Of a DNA stretch of 64,000 bases, positions 21,244 through 34,045 are shown piece after piece. The notes beneath the pieces were generated by a model. It searched no databases and had not been told where the DNA came from. It saw only the letters and a list, made by a program, of their open reading frames with translations. Numbering within the stretch: position 1 is the stretch's first letter; every line of letters begins with the position of its first letter. The translations under genes were made by a program, and so were the position numbers. The DNA comes from Terfezia claveryi (taxonomy: Eukaryota; Ascomycota; Pezizomycetes; Pezizales; Pezizaceae), in NCBI GenBank assembly GCA_015179025.1, contig WHUX01000216.1:1-64000 (forward strand). Direction: 5' to 3'.

Positions 21244-22314
21244 TTGTACCTATATACAAAAAGAAACCTACTCATATAAAAGAAGCTAATAGGAAAAAGC
21301 AAAACTTAGATATAATGGACAAAGGAAAAAAACAATAAATAAAAGATAATTGACTATACCTACCTTGGTTTATACCCCCTCAAGTATGCAGGCTCACACT
21401 TTATAATTTTCATACTGAGTAGGATATAACTTTTCCTGGAGCCTTATTGCCATTAAAAGTGTCAGTTTGATAGATAGAAAGGCAGGGTGCTTAGTCCCAT
21501 GATATGAGATATAAGGTGTTGGGGTCCCTCTTTCCTCCTTTAATAGGCTACTTTAGAATAAGCCAATTCCTTGCACTAATTGTATTCCTAAATTATTAAA
21601 TGGGCTAGAAATCTAAGAAGTTGTATCTCCTATATCAAGATCATCTCCCTCAAACTCTTTATCTTCCTCCATACTACTCTCATACTCTGACCCTATATCA
21701 CTATTTCCTGATAGTCTATTAAGTATAACTAGCATTATATAGCAGAGATATTCTATATTATATTTAAGAGCTTGTCTCTTTTAGCTTACATCAATTTCAA
21801 CATGATCAGCTAATCCTTCTTTTATACATATAGAAGTGTTTTCAGGGTTTGGTTTTATATATTTCATATATATTGAGTCCTAAAATTTTGTCAACATTAA
21901 TACTTTGATTATCTAGTAACCTATTCAATTCTAGTAGTAAGGCAAAATATCTTAAACATAGCTGAATATACACTCAATAGCCATAGATGTCAGTAAAATA
22001 CTTAATATATCCTATGCCATTTATACTAGCATTAGGTATTCAATAGCATAAACTTCTACTAGAATAGAGAATACTACCTATCTAGTATGGCTAGACTATT
22101 AGTTAAGTGTATCTTGACCTCTAAAATATTTCCTGATTTGGTCACTATCTACTCTTGTAGTCAATACATAATATAAGATTGCTTTGAATCATTAAGGTAA
22201 CTCTTCTAAGCCTAGAGCTCTAGTATATACTTAGTATAGTTGATATTAAAATATTCCTCAAACTTTACTCTAAGTATCTAATTAGGTTAGATTCTCATTC
22301 ATTTCATAATGTCA

Positions 22315-22405
22315 TAGATACATCTATTGTTATGGATGCATCTATTATTATGAATGCATCTATTATCATAAATATATCTATTGTTATAGATATATTTATT
22401 GTCAT
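22315..22405. repeat. 18-bp TGTYATGGA-core array in hAT-3
   Basis: About five decayed units of TCTATTGTTATGGATGCA lie at the position where hAT-1 and hAT-2 have 16-bp arrays with the same core. Confidence 0.7.
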
Positions 22406-24579
22406 GGAATATACTCCATAATATTTATAGAATTGATACTTACTAGTAATATTCTATATATAGTATATAGTTAATAGCCTTCTGATTTATGGAAAGATCC
22501 TATACCAAAACATTTCCCTAATTCGTATACCAAGATAACTTCTTAGATGGATTCAGAATAGTTGCTAGATTGTAGATGAGTGATTGTTTTTCTGTTTTTG
22601 ACTAATACTTCTATAATATGAGGCAACAGCCTTGCATTGAACACTAAAATCCTGGTACCTATATTAAGCTGACTAGAAATTTATAAATATATTTGTATTG
22701 TTTTTCAATGTGGTTGAAAATATTATTGTAGATAAATCACATATTATATATAGTTATATACTAGCCTGTGGAAATAGCATATATATAATCAGACAGTAGT
22801 TTTAGAAAAATTATAGCCTTCTGAACTTAGGCCCATTCTTTTTTACTTAGCTTTAATAGGCTATACTTTTCTTCAGTTGTAGTTAGACTAATCCATTATT
22901 CAATATATAACTGTAGTTGTAATACTCATATAAGTATATCAAAGGTGGAGTTCCACTGAGTTGTGATATCCGGCATAAGGCCTAGTGATATAAGAGTGTT
23001 ATTTTAGAGTTCTTTGAATTGTACTAACTATTAAGCATTAGCTATGATAGCTTTACATGACTCCCAAACCTGGAAAACTATTAGCATATAGGATTAGAGG
23101 ATAGAATTCTATAACATTATGGAATTTCATAATATATAGAATTCTGTAATATTATATAATATTATAGAATTTCATAATATATAGAATTCTGTAATATTAT
23201 ATAATATTATGACATATAGAATTCTATAATGGAGTTATTGCAGAGCAAATATAACTAACCTTGTATACTGATCGTGCAAATGTATCTGGCATATACCCTT
23301 ATAGTGCTTTGATTAAAGTCTTTACTTGAGAAGTAGATGATATAGTATTATTATTATTTGGGATTGACTTTACTTCTTTTATAAACTAGTTGCTTACTAA
23401 TATGATAATATATATAAGGTAAGGAAGTCTATATTGCTTATATTTCACTTTGGATGGAATATATTTGTCTGTCAATACTTAACCAGTACTATCTTAATAC
23501 TAATATTATCTGAAATAATAGCTAAGACCTAGCTAGTAATATCTAAGTCTCAGATTATTTGGCTTAGTTTATTGGCCAGTTGTACTATATTATGAAATTC
23601 TCCTCCAAGAAATTGAAATCTAATAGTATATTGACATACTTGCTATTTTTTGTCTATATAGTAGAGGATTGAACCCATAAATGCTAATTTATTAGGTAAA
23701 GTCTAATAGTTAGTGGCAAGGTCAAGTAATATTATCTGAAAGGCTTTTCTTGAACTTCACTTGAATTTCTACTACATAATAATATATACTATACTAAAGT
23801 GTAGTTATACTGAGGATATTTATTCAAGGCTTGAGAAGGTTTAGGAGGTGGTAGAATTATAAATACTTGATTGTTTAAAAAGATAGGTTAGATCCAATAA
23901 CTATTTACATTAGTTCATATTGAAATACATTATTACTAAATTAAGGAACTTGTATAGCAGTAGTAGTTGCAGCCTATAGATAATATCAGTCTGTATATTC
24001 TATATTGGTATAGATTATATAATTACCCTTATAAATATTTTTGCAATATCTTTCTTCTTTCACCCAGTTGTAGTACACTATCTCCTAAATCTCAGGTGTG
24101 ATTTCATATGTATCATACTCAAGTTGAATACACTCAGGTACTATAACAAACTATTGCAACTTAAGTAATATATAAAAGGTTCTCCACTACTAAACTTTGT
24201 GCCTTAACTAAAGTGAGTATAGTATATTGCTATTTATACTTTAGAATCCCATTATGGTAGGCTAATATTATTTCAATTCAGCATGTCCTTAGCAAGATTG
24301 TTATAAACTTTGCTAGCCCATTTAGTCATCTCCTACTATTCTATAAAACAGGTAGACTTCTCAGCCTGTCACTTAAATATATTACCTCCTCGAATCATAG
24401 TAAGGAATGAATCTATTATAAATAAAGGGACTATGATGCTTAGAGAGATAGACATATTGGTAAAAGGAGTTGATAGTTGATACTTTTAGGCTGTTCTAGT
24501 TAGTGAACTGGTTAAGCAATATATTAGGGAATTGAATATATTTATTAACTCTCTAGGATAGAGGGGATAGTATTACAGA

Positions 24580-24690
24580 CTTCTAGTATAGAAAACTACT
24601 TCTGTTATAGAAATCCACTACTGTCATGGAAAACCACTTCTGTTATAGAAAACCACTTCTATCATGGAAAACTACTTCTATTATAAAACA
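24580..24690. repeat. TGTYATGGAAAACCACTTC array in hAT-3
   Basis: About five units of ACTTCTGTTATAGAAAACC and variants occur in the spacer equivalent to the TGTCACGGATAACGTGTGCT arrays of the other two copies. The core is the same and the rest of the unit is different. Confidence 0.7.
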
Positions 24691-25869
24691 GTGGGTAGCT
24701 TCGAAAAGTATATATTTAATGCTATAGGTACTTACAGTACCTCTTCAATTTAAAAACTGAATATTATATATAAGGTTATAGAAGTAAGAATATAGTAGGA
24801 AAAAAATATTAGTTATTGGCCAACTCTTACACATCTACTACACACTAAACCTAATTCCATTCCAAAGCCACAATCCTCTATGTAGGCCAATACATACTCT
24901 AATTGTCATTTTTCAATGCTTTTGAGGCTTCTGAAGCTTGTAAGCTTTTCAAAATAGAAGACAACTCCTATAACTTGTTTAAAAAGCCAAAGCTTTCATA
25001 ATTGGTTAAATAGAATACGCCTAAAGAACTACTATACTCTAAATCCACTATACACTCTTCAATATTGTCAGCAATCATATCTACTTCTATATATAATTCA
25101 CTACTATCTAGGCTTAGGAAATATTATAGTCTATTGTTCTACTCCTACAACTCTCTGAAGTATTCAAATAACTCTTTATTATCTGAGTTATAATAGTTTC
25201 CCACCATATTATTAGGCCAATATAAAATAGTAATACCTACATACTATATAAGTATATATATAGTTATATTCATTTATTTTATTTTTTATTTTTTATTTTT
25301 AAAAAAGAAAATACTTGTTGCTCATATTCGATAACTATTACCTATTCTAGAAATTATCTAGATATTGTAATACTGTATCTACTAGTAAATAATTATCCTT
25401 GTCAGTTCTAAAACTTTTATTGCAGACATTATTATTAGTGAGTTAGTAAGCATATTACTACTACTTGTTTTGTACTCAGACATCACCTTTACTACATAAG
25501 CTTGGCCTATGTCTTTAAACTAACAAGGATTATTATTTACAAGTGCATATAGCATTCTGTTTATGTACCTTTTTATTCTACTTTAGATCAGTATATTCTA
25601 GTTACATAGAGCCTTATTTCAATCTAGTTAATTATATACAGTACTGTAGTAAGATCTGGTAGCTAATACTACTTAGCTTATGAAATCTATATCTGTTAAG
25701 TGAAGTTGCTTAGTTAAGCCTTAATAGAAATACTAGGTATACTACCTAATTTGAAATTATACTACCAAATAACTAGAGCTCTATAATATATAACTATATT
25801 TGGTAATACTATAAAATACCTACACTTATTTGGAATAAGTACAAGTACCAAACTGCTTAGCAGTAACCA

Positions 25870-26175
25870 GTCCATGACAAGTCAACTAGTCTATGACAAG
25901 TCAATAGTCTAGTTGGCATAATATTCTATTTACAAGTCAATCTTTATGAGAATCTAATCGAGACTAACAAGTCAACTAGTCTATAACAACTATGAGAGGT
26001 AGTGCAACCAGACTAGGCAACCAGTATATACTAATATAATTACTTAGTAATAAGTTCATGACTAGATGATTAGTCTGCAATAAGTCAAGTACTAACTAAC
26101 TAACAAGTCAACGAGTACATAACAAAACAATCCAATCTATGATAAGACAGTCAATCTGTAATAAGACAAACAATC
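25870..26175. repeat. Degenerate TCYATGACAAGTCAA array in hAT-3
   Basis: Scattered units of AGTCTATGACAAGTCAACT and variants fill this stretch. It probably corresponds to the TCCGTGACAAGACA array of hAT-1 at 11545-11700. Confidence 0.6.
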
Positions 26176-26298
26176 TATGACAAGACTACCAATTAATTTC
26201 TGAGTGATTTCAACTGTATTAAACTCCCAATCATGTAGAAGCTATCTTTATATATAATAACCAACTATATACGGATTAAGTATTAGTATTATAGGCCA

Positions 26299-27034
26299 TA
26301 TTACAGGACTGTTATGGACTATTACTTAGGATTACAAGCAATAACCATAACTGTTATAGACGTTGTTATGGACTCTATCATGGACTATTGCCTTTAATAA
26401 TAAAGCATGATTATTATATTTTAAGGGTAAGACAAGGTTTATTGTAAGTCTCATATTAATGAGATATTAAGTATTATATATGTAATCTTCCTTATGTATG
26501 TGATGATATTATAGAGTGGACTACTATATATATAGCAGGCTATAGTCATATTCTTTCTTCTTGCTCTTCATATAATGTCTTGTATATTAAGTCTTTAATA
26601 CAAGTTGCCTTTTATCTATAGTCTATATCTATACTATTGTCTACCAAACCTACAATAATATATATAGCAACTTGAAACTATACCAAACTAGTGTGGTATA
26701 GTTTGGCTATTACATGCACTCCTTGGAGTCATGTTCATAGCCAATCATTTATGTTATAGCCTATGCCATTATATTACATTGCGTCTCTATACTCCATTAA
26801 GTACAACCTTATCTCGAATTCTATGATTACTATATCTCAATCAATGCAACTTATTATTGAGTTACCACTAAAGGTTATAGATTTACTTACAAGATTGTGA
26901 GCAGAAGTAGAACCTGCTAATGCCAATTTTGATTAAACTATCATTGTCCAAGAAACCATCACTCTTCTGGATTGAATCATTAGCTTTCCAGACTGAAGTA
27001 CTAATATTACGGTACTATAAGCTAAAAATACTAA
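26299..27034 (+). mobile_element. Truncated Gypsy-1-family fragment: LTR plus start of gag
   Basis: 26299-26768 is an LTR of the Gypsy-1 family (TATTACAGGACTGTTATGG start, GCCA end). It is followed by primer-binding and gag sequence matching 2959-3220. Similarity stops abruptly at about 27034. No 3' part exists nearby, so this is a broken copy. Confidence 0.85.
26639..26706. mobile_element. 68-bp hairpin-like insertion in the LTR fragment
   Basis: Absent from both Gypsy-1 LTRs. It is flanked by CTATT (26634-26638 and 26707-26711). It begins GTCTACCAAAC and ends GTATAGTTTGG, so ACCAAAC/GTTTGG arms are present at the ends. It could be a tiny MITE. Confidence 0.5.
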
Positions 27035-28179
27035 TACATTTCTTATGTATTTTCTTACTCAGCAAGCATCTTAAAACACACAATATTATATGCTATCTGT
27101 TTTGCTAATATTTTACATGTTATTACATGCTTTCACATATATAAGTCTTTACAAAGATTTAACTTATTTTGTACTAGATAGTACTTAGTAGTACTATCTA
27201 AAACCTTCTATTGTGTTGATTTTAAATCATATAAAGGTCACATGATAGTGCACTACTCTAGTACTGCCCCAGCACTACCTCACTCAGAACACATAGTGTC
27301 CTCTGAATTTCCCTTCAGTTGGAGAGACAGTTAGAACTCAGAATATAGTTGGAGTTCAATTAATATAAAAGTTCCATTAGTTAATCTTTAAGTGCCTTTG
27401 GCCCTTCTATACTACTTTACCTATTATAGTAAGCTTATGCTACTAGTAATAACTTTAATAATAAGGATTAATAATATACTATTAGTAATCTGCTTTGTAG
27501 TATATATTACTAGACTAAGATCATCTAATTAGATTAGATTATCTTATCTAATTTAATCTAATTCTCTAGCCCCTTTTATAAATACTTATATTTTTTTAAC
27601 CTAAGAACCTAATTTTTACCTAATATGAAGACTTGATCAACCTTACCTAATCAACAATAAGTTTCTACCAGAAAGAGTAGAAACTAAAGCCAGAATAAGG
27701 CTACAGCATAGAAGCATAGTAGCACCAAGGTTTGGCAGTTAGTAGTAAGACTATCTTCCAAATAGTAACAAACATAAGACTATTCAATAAATAGCAACAA
27801 ATAATAAGACTATCCAACAAATAGTAATATAAGAGGGCAACAACAATTGTATTCAACTGGCAAATACAAAGAAATAATAGAAACTACCTAATCTGGTAGC
27901 TCTAAGACCTAGAAAGTGCCTTAAAAGTCCAATAAAGGTGAGGATTATAGAAACTAGTCCTATTCACATCCAAATTCCAGAGAGTATCCCAGCCTTACTC
28001 TCTACCTAGCCTAAAGAAAAATTGGCAATTTTCCCAATAAAAGGAACAAGGAAACATCCTATACTTCTCCCTCTAGAAAGAACACAAATACCTAGCACTT
28101 CAACCTCTATCCTTCCACTCAACCTTCTTTTTAGCATTAGCAAGAAACCCTGCTCCCAAGACAATCTCATTAATAAGAG
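27035..28179. other. AT-rich stretch without recognisable gene; 30-bp triple repeat
   Basis: There is no supported ORF. About 27746-27833 holds three copies of a 30-bp unit (TAAGACTATYCAAYAAATAG plus AACAAAYA). From about 27630 stop-riddled frames may belong to the start of the gene that becomes clear at 28180. Confidence 0.45.
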
Positions 28180-29451
28180 TAACCCTTTTCCTTTTTAAGA
28201 AACTTGCTCCCTTATTATAATCCACTTTGGTATCAGAAGCAATAGAAAGAGTAGAAGAAGGAAGTTGATAAGAAACAGATCCTTCTTCATTAGGATCTAC
28301 TTTCTAGAAGTAAGGAATAGAAGAAACAGAGTCTAAGGAATCAGTAGTATAGTATCTGATAGACATGTAGACTCCTCAATAGAAAAAGACTAGAGTAATA
28401 GAAGGAGGAGGTAGAGCTGGAAAAGGTAAAAGAAAGGCAATGACAAGTGAGGAGCTAGAAGTACTCAAAGCCAAGTTAATGAATACTCCCCAAAAGAAAG
28501 CCCCAGAAGGGAAAACACTTCTAGAAAAGGAGTTAGAAATAAGGAAAATAATTTTTGAACTAAATTTAGTCAGGCCTTAACTGAAAATTATAACATCCCC
28601 TGCCATAAAAACCTTTTGGGATAAAATTGAATCCTTATGGTATTAAAGGCTGTCCTAAGTATTTGTAAACCTAACAATAAACAATATATTGTCAAAAAAG
28701 AAAAAAGAATTATTAGCTGAAGCAGCTGAGAAATTTATGATCTTCCAATAGAAAGATCAATTTGATAAGTCACATAAGGTAGATATGCAGCTTACAGCTA
28801 CCTCAAAATCAATATGGCCTTACTCTACCTATAACCCATATAAAGGAGTTCTATAGCTAGTGCTGAACTGGCCCTACCTAATATAGTACATACTTATAGG
28901 CAATATCTATAACTTAGAAACTCTAGAAATAGTGCCTCTTCCTGAAGAAACTGAGGAAACTTATGAGGAAATAGGTAGAAAACTGTTTGGAAGTAAGGAC
29001 AAGGGTAAAGGTAAGAGTATCCAGTATGAGAGAGATGAAGAAGAAGGAGAATATGAAATAGATATAAAGGAAATATCTGAAGGAGATATGCCACCTCCAC
29101 CTAAAGATAGAAAAAAGTTAGTATATACCAAAAAGAGTAAGAGTCCAGATAAGAAGTCTGGAAGAAAAGGCTCTGGTAGTGCAGCTAGAGGTGGAAGTGA
29201 GGACCCAAGATTAGGATCTGAGGATAATGAGTCAGATAATAGCTTTGATAATAAGAGAAAGAAAAGGTCAACTAGAGAACCTAGTCCTCACTACTTAGAA
29301 TAGTCTAAAAAGACTAGTTAGGATATATCATCTCAACAAATCAGCAAATCTCTAGTAAAAAAGGTAAATAAACTTGTAAAGATTCCTAATTCTCCACTAA
29401 TTAATAGAGTATCAGAAAAGTAAAGAGATCAAACTACTTTTGACAATTATG
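28180..29451 (+). pseudogene. Decayed gene of unknown family, cut by Plavaka-2
   Basis: One plus-strand frame can be followed for more than 400 codons if TAG/TAA/TGA codons are read as mutated Trp or Gln. It passes RVIEGGGRAGKGKRKAM, EELEVLKAKL, LLEKELEIRKIIFELN, ILSKKKKELLAEAAEKF and an acidic-basic segment (clean at 28932-29303, EEEGEYEIDIKEIS, KKSGRKGSGSAARGG). It ends in the Plavaka-2 terminus at 29452. I do not recognise it. Lys/Glu-rich coiled-coil composition is visible. It could be a retroelement gag or a gene of another mobile element. Confidence 0.5.
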
Positions 29452-29469
29452 CATCAACAAGAAAAAATT

Positions 29470-29925
29470 GGCGTCCTGATACCCTACAGAGGTGTCTTGA
29501 TGCCACCTCTTTTCCTCTGCCGCTCATGGTGCCTAGAGCGCTCTATAACTCCCTTTCAGACCTCATGCCTTCCAGAGTATCTAGGGTACCCTGGATATAC
29601 TATGCCCCTCTCATCTACCCTAGGGCACTTAGGGCACTCTTTTGTGACGTCTTGCCTCTTAAGGCGTCCAGGGCATCTTGTACATGACTTTCCTACCTTC
29701 TGCCTCTCATGGTACTCAGGGCATCCCTTTCTGACCTCCTGTCTCTTACCATACCCTCTGAATACCTTTTCCGGCAACCTCCTCTCTCTCTTCCCTAATA
29801 TTACTACGTTTCCCCCCTCATGTCTTGTTGCAGCTCCTAAGTGTCCCCTCGCAACCCCTCACAACCCTCGTGACCCCTCACAACCCTCACAACCCCTCAC
29901 AACCCTGTATATACAATACTGTATA
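29470..29925. repeat. Plavaka-2 subterminal degenerate repeats
   Basis: A degenerate unit around CTCATGGTGCCYAGGGCRCTC recurs about six times from 29470 to 29770. 29850-29915 is a tandem CCCCTCACAACC array. Neither resembles the GCGTCC repeats in the same place of Plavaka-1. Open frames across here have no domain. Confidence 0.6.
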
Positions 29926-30049
29926 CTTTCTATACTGGACCTTTACAGTCTTCACTTCGATATTGTATTGTTACTTTTTGATTCTTCTTTGCCTAGCTAG
30001 ATACAGGGCCCATTAATCTTATTCTTTGTACAGGTCATTCCATATATTA

Positions 30050-33000
30050 AAATCATTCCTATTGTTTACTAGATACAAATTTCCTTTCTTCAACTCTATC
30101 AGATGTACCATCCCTTCAATATCTGCAATGCGCAAGATATTTAATCCCTTTCCATTCTCCTGCTCCTCTATACAAACTATTCCTTCATCCCCCCCTGGCC
30201 TGCTTGAAGCTTGTACTCAAAGTAATAATACAAGTGCCACTTCATGGACCCTATTGATATTATCCTACATGCTGAAGAGCCCTTCTAGTTTGCCAACAAC
30301 TTTCCCATCAAGGTCACCCTTTGCATCGCCTGAGCGCCCTTTCCACTACACCCACACCCAATCTGCTCTTGGTTGATCTCTCTTATGAAACAGTTGTCCT
30401 GCTGTCTACTGGACATCGTATGTCTGTCTACCTTCACCCTGGAATTGTAGTACGTCAACTATTAGCTGTGCATAATAGTGTACAGAGTAATGTGCAACCT
30501 CTTTCAGATTCACATAGTACGAGCTACCAATATTCAGCCTCAAGTATACATAAAAGTGCCTCAGAAGCTCCGTAATACCTACCCTTATCACAAGCATCTA
30601 TATAGGAGTTCCTTCTAGACTATCTGAAGCTTGTTTACCTTCTAATATAGGGCCCCGAGCTTACTCTACCTCTTTCACCGTCTTCCCAACCTATTTGGTA
30701 GACCCTCTTCTGATTACACCAAGAATTTCGCTATTGAACTTATACTCCTGACTCCATACCTCTATATTCAATTCCCTCATTTGCAATACCTGTTCAACTA
30801 TGATGACATCAAGTATTTGCTCGGCTGCATTTACACAGTTAGATCTTCAATAGGTATCTTTCAGCAGCTTGTATAGAGCTTCCGTAATCTCAATGGTATA
30901 TTAAGGAAGGCTCCCAAAATCTGTAATCTGTGTACTATAGTACTATAGTATATGTATCTTTAGAAAATTGAAACCAACATTGCTCAGGACATACTAAATC
31001 ACCTACTGTCTATCCTATTGTTCTTCGATTGCTATTTTCTTCCATTTTGTGGTACTAAGCTTGAAATATTCCTCTAGTTTTGTTTGATATGCCTTAAGTT
31101 GATCTACTACAAGCTTTCTCGAAACCTCCTTTACATCTAGTGATTCTTTTTTGTAGCCTGAAACTTATTGAAGTCATGTAAGTTATCATGGAATTCTCGG
31201 AGGTATTGATTCATATAATACATTATTTTGGGTATATAACTCTGGTATTGTACTATGAGGCAGAAATCTGTGATATATTGTACACAATGAATTGCAATTT
31301 TGCTATCTACTTTTACGCCTACTAAGAGACTTGGGGTAGCTGTTATTGGATCATACAGTACTACTGTGAAGCAAGCCAAAATCACATAATTAAATCCTTG
31401 CATTTCAGTCACACTCTATATCGTAATCTGCTGATATCTCTTCTACAGTAGTCGATACCCTAGATATGGTAGGGTCTGTTCCCAAATCCTATTGAATACC
31501 TCTAAGCATTTGTGTTTTCTCAGAAACTGCTCTATCTAGCCCATCAAATTCTTGAGAATCCCAAAAAGAATATTGTGAAGCATATCACTATAAACTATAT
31601 GTAGTAGCTCAATACCTAGAACTCGCATCTGTACCTAGAGCACGTTTTCAAAAGGCTTTATTCTAGCATTATCTAAACTACCTATATATTAGTCATATTT
31701 AATTATATCCATATTCATTAGCTACATACCTTTTTAGATCCCTTGCTCCTTACAGATTTTTATAGTCCACATAATTATGTATAGTGAGTGCTTTCTTTGG
31801 GAGAATTCCAAGTTCCTGCAGACTTGTAATACATATGAGGAAGTGATTGATTTTAATACTATGGATATTGATATTTTCCATATGGTCAGCAAGCCAGGTA
31901 GATAGAATTGGTATGTACTTTCTAACCTTGCCATCTTCACAGAGGATATTAGTCCCACCTGCCTATGAAAGTTGTTAATATGGACCCTCATGACCCTATT
32001 CAGAATTACTTCCCTACTTTGAATATTTTTGTTAAGGGCAACAGGGTATATGAGACAATCTGGTATTGTACCCTTAGTACATCATATTTCTAGTCTTTTG
32101 TCATGAAACCTGTGACCTTATTCCTCTTGGGGCCGAGTGGGAAAAGGCCCATCAAGATCTACGTTTGGGCTGTTGGCCGCTTTCGAATTTCTGCGTGAAT
32201 ATTGCCAATATGCATAAAATAAAGGCCATAATTTCTTGTCCACAGAGAAATTCGTAAGGTAAGTTTGATAAGATGTTAGCAGTATAAGTACGAAGGATGA
32301 GCCAATTGGCAGCATCTTCTACAGTCTTATTAGTATCTGTATTTATATTCATAGGATAGGTTCTATACTTGTATCCTCTACCACAATCACTGGAATTCAT
32401 TTTGGTATATAAATAGTTACCTTCATCATCAAATTCGTAAATTGGTGAGAAAACCAAATATTTAGCAAAGTTATACTGTTGAAGTAGATATCGCAATGTA
32501 TTCTCAAGGTCTCTGTAATAGAATATATAGCCCTTTTGGAGGTGAAAGTCAACTGTTCCTTTCTACCAGTTAGGCTGATCAATTAACTTATGTATCTTAT
32601 TTCTCCATGTAAAACCAAACTAAAAATGGACTCCATCACCCTCAGAAAGACTTGGCAGTAGCAGATTTTCCTTGAAAAAATAATCAATATTTGTTAATAA
32701 GGTCTTGCTTTTATAAAAGAATCTAGCAAGCTTGTATTCATATATATTCTAGAAAGGCGATATTAGATTGAATTGAAGCTATTGCAGGTCATTCAAAGGT
32801 ATTGTCTCAATAATCTTTACAACTTCATACAGTACTGGTAGACATTGTGTAACTAGCATAAACTTCTGCCAGACCACTTGAACAATACAATACGGATCTA
32901 AAAACAAATTTCAAACATCAGTATCCTATTGTTCCTCAGATATTTCATAGACTTATACTATCTACTACTTTCATACCATCAGTCCTCAATTCAAAAGCCC

Positions 33001-33340
33001 TCGAACACTGATCAGGGGGCATACTTAACACCACCTTAGTTTTCTAGTATCACTTTGTAGGTTTGGTCAGAATCTCTTTGAAGATTGGGGAAATAGAGTG
33101 TGTTCATTTCCATAAGGTTGGTATTCTCATGAATACCAAGGAGTTTGTATAGAGATGTCGATGTTCTTCCTGGTCCTCAACAGAATTGTGACGATCTGTA
33201 GCTGAAGCCAACTTCGAATATTTGGCTTGCAAATATCTCCCATACTGCCCAGCTTTTTGGAATTGAAAGTCACAAAACTTACAATGTATGCTAGATATTA
33301 GTTTCCCTAGCCATATAACTGAATAGTAGGGTAGCACTTA
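30050..33340 (-). pseudogene. Plavaka-2 transposase relic
   Basis: Minus-strand reading gives, in order, an N-terminal finger (SIHCKFCDFQFQKAGQYG at 33290-33200), then MRYLLQQYNFAKYLVFSPIY (about 32490) and a YTKMNSSD segment matching YSEMNTASWWW of Plavaka-1. In another frame follows SSFVLILLTSYQTYLTNFS (about 32290), a region absent from Plavaka-1. Next come WLADHMENI (about 31890), YITDFCLIVQYQSYIPKIM (about 31260) and a C-terminal LRIADIEGMVHLI...NLYLVNNRNDFNI (about 30100). Many stops and frameshifts are present. Assignment rests on collinearity with 41099-44144 and on Plavaka-type motifs. Confidence 0.75.
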
Positions 33341-33341
33341 T

Positions 33342-33541
33342 GGTTTCTCCGATAAGTAAATTATATAGGCTCTGGACTAGTCTTTGGCGTATTCATAGTG
33401 TCTAGTCTAGTTCACGTTGCGATAGAGTTGGCATGAAAGGAGGTCAGTTAGCACTAGGTTGTTATTATTATCAAGCTATCCCATATCTAGTTAGGTGGTC
33501 ATGACTGGTCGGTTACTAGGTATACTAGTCCTGCAACCATG
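33342..33541. other. Flank of hAT-2
   Basis: No gene is visible. This short stretch joins the N-terminus of the Plavaka-2 transposase to the hAT-2 target site and would be contiguous with 61585 before the insertion. Confidence 0.5.
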
Positions 33542-33575
33542 CTTGAGGCTAGTGTGTATATTAGCTCGAGTCGAG
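33542..33575 (+). repeat. hAT-2 left end: target duplication and terminus
   Basis: CTTGAGGC (33542-33549) is the 8-bp duplication and recurs at 61577-61584. The element starts at 33550 with TAGTGTGTATATTAGCTCGA. The subsequent GAGTCGAGGTGAGTTCTACT stretch matches hAT-1 just inside its left end. Confidence 0.93.
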
Positions 33576-33744
33576 GTGAGTTCTACTACTATTTTTCCTA
33601 CTCTGTACCAACTCACACCGACACCCATTCTTCCGAAGCCAACTCGAGGCCAACTTGATGACTACACAGTAATCGACCAAGTCCTCGCCAAGAATTAGTT
33701 ACCCATGTTTCACCTCGGTCTTGATTTCATGTTTTTTCCATTAT

Positions 33745-34045
33745 CTGTCATGGATCACACCTCCTGTTATGGATCTGTTCTCCTGTCACGGATTCGTCCT
33801 CCTGTCACGGATCCATCCTCCTGTCACAGATTGCCCCGCCTGTCATGGACTTGAACTTTTCCTTCCTGCTCAATCCTTACCGCCATTCCTCAACTACATT
33901 CTACTAGTGGCTAATCTTCTATCCATTTCCCTATCATTCTCCTGTATAATCTTACCCTGCCTTATATGCTAATATAAATTATATTCCTTGATACTTCATC
34001 AATTTCTGCACACTCTGATTCTCATAAATTGAATCGCTTTAATTC
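33745..34045. repeat. hAT-2 left subterminal block with TCCTCCTGTCACGGA array
   Basis: 33745-33855 holds about six 15-18-bp units with a CCTGTCACGGA core. The block through 34045 recurs in the same orientation at 61100-61330. It occupies the slot where hAT-1 has its GTGACAACTTGAG array, but the unit is different. 34046-34751 holds no supported gene. Confidence 0.85.

Larger units (their letters stand above)
21244..26298 (-). mobile_element. hAT-3: heavily decayed third copy of the giant hAT
   Basis: The DNA is about as AT-rich as any in the window, yet it aligns base for base in places with ORF-A of hAT-1. Examples are the dimerisation region near 21950-22090, the LATILDPSK region near 22500-22560, the catalytic region near 23340-23700 and the BED finger near 24110-24260. 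The ORF-B acidic end aligns at about 24850-24900. ORFs D to F are not present. Both ends are missing; the left is cut by Gypsy-1 and the right by the fragment at 26299. No open frame survives. Confidence 0.8.
29452..33541. mobile_element. Plavaka-2: older Plavaka element, left part
   Basis: The terminus CATCAACAAGAAAAAATTGG followed by CGTCCTGAT matches the left end of the element at 40761 (CATCAGCAAAAAGAAATTGG, then CGTCAGGAT). A decayed Plavaka transposase runs from 33340 to about 30050 on the minus strand. The right end is not seen in the window; hAT-2 (33550-61576) lies within or just beyond it. Confidence 0.75.

Noticed and set aside
2595..21253. 5-bp target duplication for Gypsy-1 (GCTAT versus CCTAT)
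   Set aside because: It requires an LTR end that disagrees with the TG...CA boundary seen from the other LTR copies, so I do not claim it.
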